Made by a program: the position numbers and the translations under genes. A model generated the notes under the pieces. It was not told the DNA's origin. It did no database searches and was given only the letters and a program-made list of their open reading frames with translations. DNA of 64,000 nt from CBDFKS01 sp965248905 (lineage in GTDB: Bacteria; Chloroflexota; Dehalococcoidia; Lucifugimonadales; JAGWBF01): contig CBDFKS010000007.1 of the NCBI GenBank assembly GCA_965248905.1, positions 1,364,001 to 1,428,000 on the forward strand, given 5' to 3'. This document shows, piece by piece, positions 8,430 through 17,176 of this stretch. Numbering within the stretch: position 1 is the first letter of the stretch; each line of letters opens with the position of its first letter.

Positions 8430-8445
8430 TGTGTCAAATCACACA
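8430..8445. promoter_or_regulatory. degenerate CRP/FNR-type site TGTGT-N6-ACACA
   Basis: TGTGT (8430-8434) and ACACA (8441-8445) form a palindrome with the spacing of the perfect site at 8220. TATGATAAT lies just upstream (8421-8429) and could be a -10 region, so a factor bound here would sit near a transcription start. Confidence 0.35.
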
Positions 8446-8568
8446 CGGATCACACTCTTCTCTGCCCAGGATCAAAAAAGCTCAGTGGTCAAGAGATGTG
8501 GGTGCACCCTAACAAGAGCTGCAGGGTGTCACGGAAACCCCAGAGTAACCAAAATTAGGAGGACCGAT

Positions 8569-9015
8569 ATGTGGAAGCTTCGAGCGTTGGTAGTTTCAGG
8601 AGTTCTCGCGGGAATAATGGTTGTAGGACTGGCGGTGGCAGTCGCCGGTTGGAGTTGGAACGCGGAGCTTGATGTAGAGGGCACCGAGACACACGTCAAC
8701 TGGACCGTGATAGACGACGCAGACGGCTCGGCTTACTACACTGCCGATATCAACGTGGACGTGCCAAACGAGGCTCAGGCTTCAGTGGTCTCCAGCTCAC
8801 CAAACGAGACAGTTTCCATAGGCCACAGCAAAAAACTATCATGCACGGCTAACGGCATAGAGTCTAAAGTCACCGTCAATGTCAGTGACCTTCCCGGTGC
8901 GGATGGAGATCAAGCGATGGTCACGGTTTACGCCGGCAGTAACATTCTGGGCAGCAATACTGGAAGGGTCGGCAAGAACATTAAGTTGAACGTCCTTATC
9001 CCGGGTAGCTGCTAA
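8569..9015 (+). CDS. secreted protein of unknown function (WSWNAE family, copy 2)
   Basis: This 148-residue paralogue of the protein at 7377 starts at ATG 8569, with AGGAGG six bases upstream. The longer frame from 8431 runs through the candidate operator region and is rejected. It has a signal peptide (MWKLRALVVSGVLAGIMVVG), then GWSWNAELDVEGTETHVNWT. Two cysteines (KLSCTAN and the terminal GSC) match those of copy 1. The rest alternates short hydrophobic and polar stretches, as in a beta-sandwich. Both copies appear to be exported monomeric domains. I see no catalytic motif and cannot assign a function. Confidence 0.78.
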   Translation: MWKLRALVVSGVLAGIMVVGLAVAVAGWSWNAELDVEGTETHVNWTVIDDADGSAYYTADINVDVPNEAQASVVSSSPNETVSIGHSKKLSCTANGIESKVTVNVSDLPGADGDQAMVTVYAGSNILGSNTGRVGKNIKLNVLIPGSC

Positions 9016-9064
9016 AGTAACGAACCAGAAAAGCACACAAGTAGTGTAGGGAACAGAGGCTGAC

Positions 9065-9121
9065 GACCCCTCGCCCTCGCTCCGCTCTCGTCCCCCCGAA
9101 AGTGGGCAAGGGTGAGGGGTC
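9065..9121. repeat. palindromic intergenic repeat (GACCCCTCgCCCT...AGGGTGAGGGGTC)
   Basis: The arms at 9065-9077 and 9109-9121 match at 12 of 13 positions as inverted copies. It belongs to the same type as the repeat at 3134-3189. It lies 50 bases after the second secreted protein gene and could help end its transcript. The remainder of 9122-9423 has no convincing gene. Confidence 0.6.
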
Positions 9122-9423
9122 CACCTTAAACCCACCCCTCTATTGAGGGATTAACAAGGCGGTTCTTGAAAGAAATCCAGGACCAAGATAACCAGTACCT
9201 GGTCATCAATCCAAAATAGGGCGATTCTTGAAGCGTGTGGAAGGAGGGTAGACCATGGAGACACGGAACCGAAACCGTTGCAGAGCATCAATATTCTCCA
9301 CAGTCACCACCTTCGCGTATATCGGGGCCTCCAACAGCCATGGATGCACCCCTCCAGGATTGCAGGTCACAGAGCAGCAGTCCGAATACTCCGATCATGA
9401 ATCACGAGGGTCCACACACGGTC

Positions 9424-9451
9424 TTGACAATCCTGCGTTTTCTTGTATAAT
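9424..9451 (+). promoter_or_regulatory. consensus sigma-70-type promoter
   Basis: TTGACA (9424-9429) and TATAAT (9446-9451) are both perfect hexamers, 16 bases apart. The site faces the histidine kinase gene at 9612 and leaves a leader of about 150 bases. It overlaps the weak frame 9255-9599, which argues against that frame being a gene. Confidence 0.7.
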
Positions 9452-9611
9452 CCGCTCATCTAGGGGGCTAGATGCATGGAGGCTTGTTGTGCGGCCTAAT
9501 AATCTAGTCCCGAACCTATCTGTTAATCAACACTCACCTGTCGTGGCGCTTAGGTCCCCAGTATTCACCCAATTCTCCGTAGCGGATCTGCGAGGCTAGG
9601 GCAAGAGCACC

Positions 9612-10760
9612 ATGCAGGAAGTAACGGAACGACAAACAACCAAAGGCTTGCTGACACCGTTGCGGGTCTACACAGGCTTTGTCGCGCTTTTGGGACTTGC
9701 CGTTCTAGGTTCCCTGGTCCCCGGGATAAAATGGGACTCCTCTGTAGCGGGCGACTTGGGCCTCTTCATAGTCCTTATCATAGTGGCAGGCAGTTTTCCC
9801 TTACGTGTTGCCCCAGCAGTTGTAGCAGACCTTACTACCACGGTAGTGTTGGGTGCTGCAATGCTCTTAGAGCCGGGAGTAGCTATTATGGCCGCCGTGA
9901 CGGGCGTCCTAGTGCGCAACCTCATCGTAAAGTTCTTCGGACAGAAGCTCCACTTACCCGGCTACAATTACCCATACTATAAATACCCATTCAATCTGGG
10001 CGAGATAGCCCTTACTGCAGGTCTGACATCCTTAGTCTTCCACGCTCCCGCGACCGGCGATGGTCTGTTAACCTACATGATAGTGCCTGCTGTAGCTTGC
10101 ATGTACCTGGTCAATACCTCACTGGTATCAGTCGTCGTGAGCCTGGAACTCAGAGTGAATCCACTCCGTATCTGGTGGATGGGAACAAAACAGGACGGCG
10201 CCACGGAGTTGGGCTTGTTCGCTTTTGGTCTCATAGGCGCTGTTGTATACAGAGAGAGTCCCTGGATCGTCGCAGCTCTGGTAATACCGGTAGCTATCCT
10301 ATACATAGCGTTCTCTAAACTAGCAAACAAGATCGCCGAGCTGGAATGGACCAAGAAACAGCTACAAAAGTCCAAAGACGAGCTAGAGGTCAGAGTAGCG
10401 GAACGCACCGCCGAGTTAAGTACCACCGCCGAGCAGCTAATGAGTTCTCGCCGCCGCATCGTAAATAATCAGGAAGAGCTTAGGAAGGGCGTTGCGCAGC
10501 AGCTTCATGGCCCTGTCCAAAACCGGCTCCTTGTAGCCACCCACTGGCTGCATACGGCCCGGAAGGCCATGGGACCTGAAATGGCCGAGACTGCGACCCA
10601 CATCGAAAAGGCTGCTAACCTGATAGACACCATCAACCAGGATGACCTGCGGTCCGTTGTACGAAGGCTCCATCCATCCCTCATCAGGGTAAGCCTGGAG
10701 GCATCCCTACGTTCGATGGTGAGCGAGTTCCAGAGAAGTTTCAACGTGATGTCCATCTAA
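9612..10760 (+). CDS. hybrid histidine kinase, N-terminal part (frameshifted)
   Basis: The first half of a membrane sensor kinase. Residues 1-235 are a polytopic membrane domain of about seven helices. Residues 240-290 are a coiled coil (IAELEWTKKQLQKSKDELEV). A HisKA_3-type dimerisation domain follows, with phospho-acceptor H299 in GVAQQLHGPVQN. The frame ends early at TAA 10758. Just before it, FNV then MSI replaces the FNVDVHL expected from the continuing frame. That fits loss of one G from GTGGATG to give GTGATG at 10746-10751. ATPase and receiver domains follow in the next entry. This is either a true pseudogene, a read-through product, or a sequence error. Confidence 0.8.
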   Translation: MQEVTERQTTKGLLTPLRVYTGFVALLGLAVLGSLVPGIKWDSSVAGDLGLFIVLIIVAGSFPLRVAPAVVADLTTTVVLGAAMLLEPGVAIMAAVTGVLVRNLIVKFFGQKLHLPGYNYPYYKYPFNLGEIALTAGLTSLVFHAPATGDGLLTYMIVPAVACMYLVNTSLVSVVVSLELRVNPLRIWWMGTKQDGATELGLFAFGLIGAVVYRESPWIVAALVIPVAILYIAFSKLANKIAELEWTKKQLQKSKDELEVRVAERTAELSTTAEQLMSSRRRIVNNQEELRKGVAQQLHGPVQNRLLVATHWLHTARKAMGPEMAETATHIEKAANLIDTINQDDLRSVVRRLHPSLIRVSLEASLRSMVSEFQRSFNVMSI

Positions 10761-11614
10761 ATGGGCACGGCTCGGCTATAAAGGATCCCTGGAGGACGGG
10801 ACTACCCGAAGAGCTACGGGTGGCTATCTACAGAGTAGCTGAAGAAGCCTTCAGCAACGTCCTGAAGCACGCCAGGGCGACCAGGGTAGATATGGTGCTC
10901 GATTGTCCCAGCGACAACAAGGTTACATTGACTATCAGCGACAATGGATGTGGCTTCGACGCCGAGGCAGCTACACCTAGTTTCGGAATCCTTTCCATGG
11001 AGGACTACTGCGGTGCCGTAGGTGGGACCGTGAAGATTGAAAGTGCCATCGCAAAGGGCACATCCATTATTGCGTCATTTCCACTGGCGGCAAAGAAACC
11101 TAGGTCAACAGCTTACAATGACAACGACACGTTGGACGGCTTAGCGCCTGCATTGCCATCGAATGGAAACGGCAACGGATCATCCACCAAGTATCCAACG
11201 GCTAGGAACGATGGAAAGGTGACCACTTTAATAGTGGTGGACGATCAGCCTGATTTCTGCGGACTCGTGGAAGACCTTCTGAAGCCTTACACGGAGTTCA
11301 AAATATTGGCCAAAGGCCATGATGGCTCAACTGCTCTAAGGCTGGTTGAAGAACTAACACCAGATGTAGTTTTGCTGGATGTCGAGATGCCAGGCCTCCA
11401 TGGATTAAATGCCGCATCAAAGATTCGATCGAGATATCCCGACATGCGAGTGGTCTTGATGAGCGCATACCACCAAAGGGAGGACCTCGAAGGAGACTTA
11501 GACTCCGGGTCTGTGGAGTTTATATCCAAGGCTGAGTTTTCAGTGAACCGTTTTCGGCAGGCGTGTCGACGTACCAGCAGTGCACCAGCTCTGGTGCCGG
11601 TTAAAGTAAGCTAA
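10748..11614 (+). CDS. hybrid histidine kinase, ATPase and receiver part
   Basis: This continues the kinase in the -1 frame, starting at the inferred slip point (DVHLNGHGS). The HATPase_c domain shows the N box (EEAFSNVLKHARA), G1 (ISDNGCGFD) and G2 (FGILSMEDY). A flexible Asn/Gly/Ser linker leads to a receiver domain with the acidic pair in VVDDQ, phospho-acceptor Asp in LLDVEMPG (codon 11378) and the Lys of FISKAEF. No DNA-binding output domain follows, so signalling must pass to another protein. If translated alone it could begin at GTG 10820. The joined protein would have about 667 residues. Confidence 0.78.
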   Translation, partial: DVHLNGHGSAIKDPWRTGLPEELRVAIYRVAEEAFSNVLKHARATRVDMVLDCPSDNKVTLTISDNGCGFDAEAATPSFGILSMEDYCGAVGGTVKIESAIAKGTSIIASFPLAAKKPRSTAYNDNDTLDGLAPALPSNGNGNGSSTKYPTARNDGKVTTLIVVDDQPDFCGLVEDLLKPYTEFKILAKGHDGSTALRLVEELTPDVVLLDVEMPGLHGLNAASKIRSRYPDMRVVLMSAYHQREDLEGDLDSGSVEFISKAEFSVNRFRQACRRTSSAPALVPVKVS

Positions 11615-11856
11615 TACAGGCCAGGTCTGCCTTTAGAACGCGCCCACGACCACATCCAGTAGCGTTTCCCCACCTGTCAACCAAGCCCAATTCAGGGCAT
11701 CCCATGCGGGTACATCATTGAACCTACCCTGTCCATCCCAATTCTCCACCCATTTCCCAGGTGACGGCTTTGATTGAGGCTCAGGTTTGATTGTGATATA
11801 TTCTGACGAGCCGCATTGATTATTCTCAAGGTCTTGATCAAGGGTATCGCCCACCG

Positions 11857-12855
11857 ATGGAAAACATCCTCGCCGCCGACGCCAAGAATTGGCACATTAG
11901 AAGGGCCTCCATTTGGCCGATTCCCCTCCACGGAATAGCAGGACTGATACTGATTGGCGTGGCATGGCCGGCTTCTTGGCTTCATCTCAGTCCCCTCGAT
12001 GAATATTCGTTCTTCCCCATTTGGCTCGGCTATATTCTCATCGTAGACGCCATCAATCTTCGGCGGACCGGCAGCTCTCCACTAACCCGAAGCAGAGCTT
12101 CGTTCCTAGGCATGTTTGTAATTTCTGTTCCCCTATGGTGGGCATTCGAGGGGATCAACTATTTTACCGAGAACTGGCATTACATCGGAGCTGAAGAGTA
12201 TTCGCCTTTACGGTACGCACTGGTAGCTTCCTGGCACTTCTCCATAGTCGTGCCGGCGGTGTTCGAGACTAGTGAACTGCTAGCTTCCTTCACTATGATA
12301 AAAAAAATCCGTAGTGGTCCAGCGATATCACTCTCTCGGTCCTCTGTCATCCTATTATTTGGCCTGGGACTATTGTGCCTCGTTTCCTTGGTCTTCTGGC
12401 CCAGCTATGCCTTTCCCGGGGCCTGGCTCTGTCTTTTCTTGATTCTGGACCCAGTTAATCTGCTCAGGGGACGGCCCAGCATTTTGGGATGGATTAGCAA
12501 AGGCGATTGGCGCCCGGTAGCCTGCCTGGCATTAGGAGCCCTGGTCTGTGGATGGTTCTGGGAAATGTGGAACTTCTGGGCCTTTCCGAAGTGGTATTAC
12601 ACCATAGCTCACGTCGATTTCGTCCATATATTCGAAATGCCCATTCTGGGCTATGGAGGCTACCTACCCTTTGGCTTGGAGGTTTACGCGGTATATCACT
12701 TCCTGAACGGCTCTTCAATGGATTTCTGGAGAAGCGCTCGTCAGCTGAAAGCTTCCAGGAAGCATCAGGATCTGAATCAGCGGACCGGATTCCTAAGACC
12801 CCAATATGCGCCTATACCAATGGGAGATTCTACTTCTAAATGGGATAGCGAGTGA
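11857..12855 (+). CDS. polytopic membrane protein with internal duplication, unknown function
   Basis: The 332-residue protein has about eight hydrophobic helices and no recognised domain. Its two halves resemble each other. Around residues 56-115 it reads ILIVDAINLRR, then WWAFEGINYFTENWHY. Around residues 192-262 it reads LILDPVNLLRG, then WFWEMWNFWAFPKWYYTI. The aromatic W-x3-(W/G)-N-(Y/F) motifs at helix ends could bind a lipid or isoprenoid headgroup, but that is speculation. The tail after residue 290 is polar and cytoplasmic-looking. It stands alone between the kinase and a long non-coding stretch. Confidence 0.7.
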   Translation: MENILAADAKNWHIRRASIWPIPLHGIAGLILIGVAWPASWLHLSPLDEYSFFPIWLGYILIVDAINLRRTGSSPLTRSRASFLGMFVISVPLWWAFEGINYFTENWHYIGAEEYSPLRYALVASWHFSIVVPAVFETSELLASFTMIKKIRSGPAISLSRSSVILLFGLGLLCLVSLVFWPSYAFPGAWLCLFLILDPVNLLRGRPSILGWISKGDWRPVACLALGALVCGWFWEMWNFWAFPKWYYTIAHVDFVHIFEMPILGYGGYLPFGLEVYAVYHFLNGSSMDFWRSARQLKASRKHQDLNQRTGFLRPQYAPIPMGDSTSKWDSE

Positions 12856-13767
12856 GCTAGGACCGACTGTTCATTACGTTAACTTAACACCCATATTAGT
12901 CGTAATTGGCTATAAGACGGCTTGACGTAACAAAGCAGCATCGATAACATAAGAATGTGGCCAACGGGATGGAATGGTGATGGATTACGACGCAATAGAG
13001 TTAGCAAATTAACATTTTTAGCCCATGTACAAATGAATCTCTTATCATTTCGTCCATTACCGGTCTCATCGTTTCGACACGCCAGACATTCACTACTTGG
13101 ACCGGCGAATGTTACACGTCGTTCCTAATTCCCATCCGGAAGCCAGTGTCCTAATAACCGTTGCCGGTAATGAAGGATTTAACGGAGGTTGGAAGTCGGT
13201 TTCCAACGGTGCCTGGCTGGCAAACAGATTGGCGAATACCCATCTAATCGATCGAGTACGTTTAGATGGTATAATGGCTACTAAAGTTAAGCCCAACAGT
13301 GCTGCGATGGAATCGTTCAACTAATCGAAGCATGCGATGAGAGGCTCGAAAGCTTACGATCTCCCTGGTCCAGCAGTTTCAGAGCAGTCCCTAAATATGG
13401 CGATCCCAGGATTCAGTCCTGGTATTGGACATACAAGTATGGGGAATAGGTTAACCTGCGACATCGTAGAGTAGACGGTAATTTAGTTAGCGAGGCGAAG
13501 ATACAATAGAATATTCCCTCATGGGCCTGTCCGCAGACGGGATGGCGGAGGCATGGAGACTGTATTCAGGATGCCAGTGTTGAAGAATGCGGATTACAGC
13601 GGAAAGTACAATCTCCAACGGGCGTATTCAGCTCTCGAAATGTCATGCACGTCGCTGCCACAGAACAAAAGCGATTGAAGCTAATTATTTAGCTCGTTCT
13701 TCGCAAGGGACTCAACGGAGTATCCGCTAGCCCAAAAATTCGGTGCGCAATCGGAACATAGAACGTC
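12856..13767. other. 912-base stretch without a recognisable gene
   Basis: Both strands carry only short frames (longest about 75 codons at 13093-13324, overlapping on opposite strands) with no ribosome-binding site or recognisable protein. A promoter-like pair sits at 12922-12950. No tRNA, tmRNA or RNase P hallmark is visible. It may hold a non-coding RNA or an eroded gene. Confidence 0.5.
12922..12950 (+). promoter_or_regulatory. promoter-like TTGACG-N17-TAACAT
   Basis: The hexamers have a 17-base spacer. The -35 context GGCTTGACGTA is repeated at 18641-18651 before the BY-kinase gene. No protein gene begins within 800 bases downstream, so it would drive either a non-coding transcript or a very long leader for yvcK. 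Confidence 0.35.
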
Positions 13768-15063
13768 ATGAACGTCAGTAGTATAGACCTGAAAATTCTG
13801 TTGCAGCCTGGGCTGGGACTCAAGCGGTGGCTTGTGCTTCTTGCTGTCGGCATTATCCTGTTCGGTATAGGCATGGGATTTGCGATGGCCTTTTCCTTGA
13901 GTCCAAAAGTATTGCCTGTATTGAGAACCCTAACTCTAGCCGAAATTCACCCATTGGCACGAGGCCTTATCTTTGCTGTAATAGGTATCGCGATCATCGG
14001 ATTTGCCCTTTTCAGGATATACCGAATGGTCGTTTCCGGCGCGGTGCTCGGTGGCGGCAAGGTAAATTTCCTCACCGCTTTAGATACAGAACGGCGCCAA
14101 AAGCAGGGTGTGCGGATCGTCGCAATAGGTGGCGGCACAGGGATCTCAACGATGCTCAGAGGCCTCAAATACCACACTGGTAATTTGACGGCCATAGTAA
14201 CCACTTCCGATGACGGAGGCAGCTCGGGCTTACTCAGATCTGACCTGCATATACCTCCTCCCGGTGATGCACGTAATTGTCTGGTTGCCCTGTCAAAATC
14301 AGAACCTCTGATGGAAGAGCTGTTTCACTACCGTTTCAACGGAAACTCACGTCTGAGCGGACATAGCCTGGGCAACCTTCTTTTAGCGGCCCTTTATGAA
14401 ACCCAAGGTGGTTTCCAGCAGTCGCTAAATGCGGCAGCCCAGTTGTTGGCTTTGTCAGGCCGTGTAGTCCCCGTGTGTGCCGACAGCAACCTGGTGTTGA
14501 AAGCGGAGACGACTTCTGGCCAGATTCTTAGCGGCGAGTCCACAGTAGGCTATACACCTGAGCCCCTGCATCATGTGTGGATCGAGCCTACGAACGCTAC
14601 CGCCAGCGAAGCCGCCGTAGAAGCGATTCTCGACGCTGACGCGGTGGTTATAGGACCAGGCAGTCTTTACACGAGTATCATACCTAACTTCCTGGTCAAT
14701 GGCATATCCCAAGCTGTCCAGAAAACAACGGCTCCGACAATCTTCGTATGTAACGTCGCGACTCAGCGACACGAGACCGACGGCTACTCCGTCGCCCAGC
14801 ATCTTAAAGTATTCAAAGAGCATTCAGGTGTATCCATCAATCATCTTCTGGTGAACAGCAACGTAGAACCTCTCCCCGAAACGTGGAATCAGTTGGCTAT
14901 CACACCTCAACCCAAAATCGACGATTTCGAGGGCACCGTAGTTCTGGCCGACGTAATAAACACGTCTATGCGAACTCGCCACGATCCAGAGAAGCTAGCT
15001 TTAGCAATCGTCTCGATCGCGTACAACGCCATCAAGAGTACAACTTCCTCCATTAGACGTTAA
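13768..15063 (+). CDS. yvcK: YvcK/CofD-like protein with two N-terminal membrane helices
   Basis: YvcK-family proteins bind UDP-sugars such as UDP-GlcNAc and balance gluconeogenic metabolism with cell-wall synthesis. The 431-residue product has membrane helices near residues 20-42 and 66-88, then the soluble domain: VAIGGGTGIST, VTTSDDGGSSGLLR, PPPGDARNCL, SGHSLGNLLLAAL and AVVIGPGSLYTSI. The anchored form is longer than the Bacillus protein and occurs in several other phyla. Its place at the head of a glycan locus fits sensing of the UDP-sugar supply. No clear ribosome-binding site precedes the ATG. Confidence 0.88.
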   Translation: MNVSSIDLKILLQPGLGLKRWLVLLAVGIILFGIGMGFAMAFSLSPKVLPVLRTLTLAEIHPLARGLIFAVIGIAIIGFALFRIYRMVVSGAVLGGGKVNFLTALDTERRQKQGVRIVAIGGGTGISTMLRGLKYHTGNLTAIVTTSDDGGSSGLLRSDLHIPPPGDARNCLVALSKSEPLMEELFHYRFNGNSRLSGHSLGNLLLAALYETQGGFQQSLNAAAQLLALSGRVVPVCADSNLVLKAETTSGQILSGESTVGYTPEPLHHVWIEPTNATASEAAVEAILDADAVVIGPGSLYTSIIPNFLVNGISQAVQKTTAPTIFVCNVATQRHETDGYSVAQHLKVFKEHSGVSINHLLVNSNVEPLPETWNQLAITPQPKIDDFEGTVVLADVINTSMRTRHDPEKLALAIVSIAYNAIKSTTSSIRR

Positions 15064-15124
15064 TAACGTTCGACATCTAATGATCTTTACAGGAACCAAC
15101 TCCCATTAACGGTTAAACCCCTTG

Positions 15125-15136
15125 ACGACCGGTCGT
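15125..15136. promoter_or_regulatory. palindrome ACGACCGGTCGT
   Basis: This perfect 12-base palindrome is embedded in TTGACGACC, so it would overlap a -35 element if that hexamer is used. It lies 129 bases before the APS-kinase homologue. It is a candidate operator; chance occurrence is possible at this length. Confidence 0.3.
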
Positions 15137-15264
15137 AATCTAGATGTCCACTAACTATTCCCTACCGGATTTTGGTATTAAACACAGTCTTATCGCCGAC
15201 TTAGCCTGCATGAAAATAGGAGAAATATGAAATCTGTGACCGCTAGTCACTGGGGAAACGTCCC

Positions 15265-15858
15265 ATGGGAGTGAATGGAGGATTCACAGTCTGGTTTACC
15301 GGGTTGCCATGCTCTGGTAAGAGCACCTTAGGATTATTATTAGAAGACTATCTTGTCAGGAAGGGTTATTCAGTGGCTGTTCTCGACGGCGATGAAGTGC
15401 GACTGCGTCTCTCAAAGGGGCTTGGCTTCTCTAAACAGGATAGAGACGAGAATATACGTCGTATCGCATATGTCGCTCGACTCATAACGCAGGTCGGTGG
15501 AGTGGCTATAACCTCAGCCATCTCACCCTATTCGTCAATTCGGGAGGAGGCAAGGGCGGAGATAGGAAAATTCGTTGAAGTCCACGTGGACTGTCCTTTG
15601 AGCGTATGTATTGAACGTGACGTCAAGGGAATGTACAAGAAGGCAATGCGCGGTGAAATGCAGAACTTCACCGGAATCTCGGACCCTTACGAGGAGCCCG
15701 TCTCTCCGGAGGTCATAGTGCACACAGACCTGGAAGATCCATCAGAAAGTCTGGAGGCCATCTTAGCAGGCCTTGTCAGGCTCGGATATCTATCGAAGCC
15801 TCCAGCCGAAAAGAAGACCAGAAGTCTTGCAATAGACCCGATTGCAAACCTAGAATAG
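15265..15858 (+). CDS. cysC: adenylylsulfate kinase family protein
   Basis: APS kinases phosphorylate adenylyl sulfate to PAPS, the donor for sulfation. The 197-residue product has the P-loop GLPCSGKST (13-21), LDGDEVR (40-46), the LGFSKQDRDENIRR stretch and ISPYSSIREEAR, in the family's normal order. The usual N after DGD is E here, and no ATP sulfurylase gene is adjacent. A related kinase acting on another substrate is therefore possible. In this locus it may serve sulfation of the polysaccharide or sulfur supply for the sulfoquinovose enzyme at 20971. Confidence 0.8.
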   Translation: MGVNGGFTVWFTGLPCSGKSTLGLLLEDYLVRKGYSVAVLDGDEVRLRLSKGLGFSKQDRDENIRRIAYVARLITQVGGVAITSAISPYSSIREEARAEIGKFVEVHVDCPLSVCIERDVKGMYKKAMRGEMQNFTGISDPYEEPVSPEVIVHTDLEDPSESLEAILAGLVRLGYLSKPPAEKKTRSLAIDPIANLE

Positions 15859-15948
15859 TCTCCTCATCTTTATTTACCAAGTCCTGTGAGTCAGTGTTCA
15901 ATATTCCGTCAGAGTTAACTAAACCATGGCCCTTTTAAGGCAGTTGAT

Positions 15949-17064
15949 ATGATCCGGGTTTCTCAACCGGTGGTTGGCGACGAGGAGCTCGCCGCCGTAA
16001 AACTGGCCCTGGAGCGAGGCTATTATGGTCATGCGGAAAAGGTGTTAGAGTTTGAAGACCGTCTCCGAAACTACCTGGATGTCCCCGAAGTGGTGTGCGT
16101 CGTTAACGGAACCGCGGCACTTCATTTAAGCTGTGATGCTCTAGGCTTGGGTCTGGAAGATGAGGTCTTGATTCCTTCAGTTACCTACGTAGCATCCTTT
16201 CAGGCCATAACGGCGACTGGAGCCACTCCTATTGCCTGCGATGTCGAAGGGGACACGCTGCTAATTGATCTAGAGGACGCTCGACAGAGGATTACGGCCC
16301 AAACTAAGGCCATAATGCCAGTCCATTACGCGGGTAACGCGGCCAATATGGAAGATGTCCTTATTTTGGCCGAAGATTACGGCCTACGTGTGGTGGAAGA
16401 CGCTGCCCACGCATTTGGTTCGACACTAGGTGGCAAGAAAGTTGGCAGCTTCGGCGACATTAGCTGCTTTAGTTTCGATTCGATAAAGACCATTACCTGT
16501 GGCGAGGGCGGGGCCATAGTTTCCAGAGATTCCGAACTGGCGGAGCTTATCAGACAGAAACGTCAGCTGGGGATTGATCGCAGATCTCACCCAGCAACCT
16601 CGTGGGAGAACCGTAGCCGGCGCTATGATGTATCCACACAGGGTTTTCGATATCACATGGGCAATATAAATGCGTCTATAGGGCTGGTCCAGCTTGGAAA
16701 AGCGGATGAGTTTATCGCTCGCCGAAGGGAAATCTGCAAACGTTACGATACTGCCTTCCGGGACGTCGACGGGCTCCGAACACTTTGTATAGACTACAAA
16801 GAGGTAGCCCCCCATATATATGTTATTAGAGTCGAAGATGGTCGACGGGATGATCTAATGGAGTTCATGCAGACCCGCGACATCGAGACGGGGGTGAATT
16901 ACATTCCCAACCATCTGCATACCTACTTCAGACGCGATGGGCTGACTCTACCGAAGGCGGAACGTGCCTATTCAGAAATGCTGACCTTGCCGTTGCACGC
17001 CGCTCTCTCCGATGACGAAGTAACCTGGATCATCGAGACTATTAAAGAGTTCTTGAGCCATTAG
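15949..17064 (+). CDS. DegT/DnrJ/EryC1/StrS sugar aminotransferase
   Basis: This PLP enzyme family transaminates keto-sugar nucleotides to amino-sugars. The 371-residue product has the family's N-terminal substrate region (YYGHAEKVLEFEDRL), VNGTAALHL, PSVTYVAS, VVEDAAHAFGS, and the internal-aldimine lysine K180 in FDSIKTITCGEGG. C-terminal HLHTYFRR and LPLHAALSDDEV are typical. It would supply an amino sugar that the acyltransferases in this locus could acylate. The keto-sugar donor enzyme is not obvious in the window. Confidence 0.92.
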   Translation: MIRVSQPVVGDEELAAVKLALERGYYGHAEKVLEFEDRLRNYLDVPEVVCVVNGTAALHLSCDALGLGLEDEVLIPSVTYVASFQAITATGATPIACDVEGDTLLIDLEDARQRITAQTKAIMPVHYAGNAANMEDVLILAEDYGLRVVEDAAHAFGSTLGGKKVGSFGDISCFSFDSIKTITCGEGGAIVSRDSELAELIRQKRQLGIDRRSHPATSWENRSRRYDVSTQGFRYHMGNINASIGLVQLGKADEFIARRREICKRYDTAFRDVDGLRTLCIDYKEVAPHIYVIRVEDGRRDDLMEFMQTRDIETGVNYIPNHLHTYFRRDGLTLPKAERAYSEMLTLPLHAALSDDEVTWIIETIKEFLSH

Positions 17065-17176
17065 TCGGAATGCTTCAAAAATTTCGCTTCTCGATTAAAT
17101 TGCGAAAGCACCCACTTGGCTCTCCCAAGCACCTGATAGCTCGTACGAGCAAGTCATTCACCAGGCATAGGGCAGT

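Noticed and set aside
9255..9599. 114-codon open frame before the kinase gene
   Set aside because: It runs through a perfect sigma-70 promoter (9424-9451), lacks a ribosome-binding site and has a composition unlike a folded protein.
10730..10760. Programmed -1 frameshift in the histidine kinase
   Set aside because: No X-XXY-YYZ slippery heptamer or obvious downstream stem is present at the junction, so a plain one-base deletion explains it better.
11633..11854. 73-codon leftward frame ending in a WDALNWAWLTGG-like segment
   Set aside because: The C-terminal half looks faintly protein-like, but there is no start signal, and it is divergent and nearly overlapping with the membrane protein start. 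I cannot support it.
13093..13324. Opposite-strand frames of 75 codons in the long gap
   Set aside because: They overlap each other on both strands with no recognisable motif or ribosome-binding site, and probably arose by chance.
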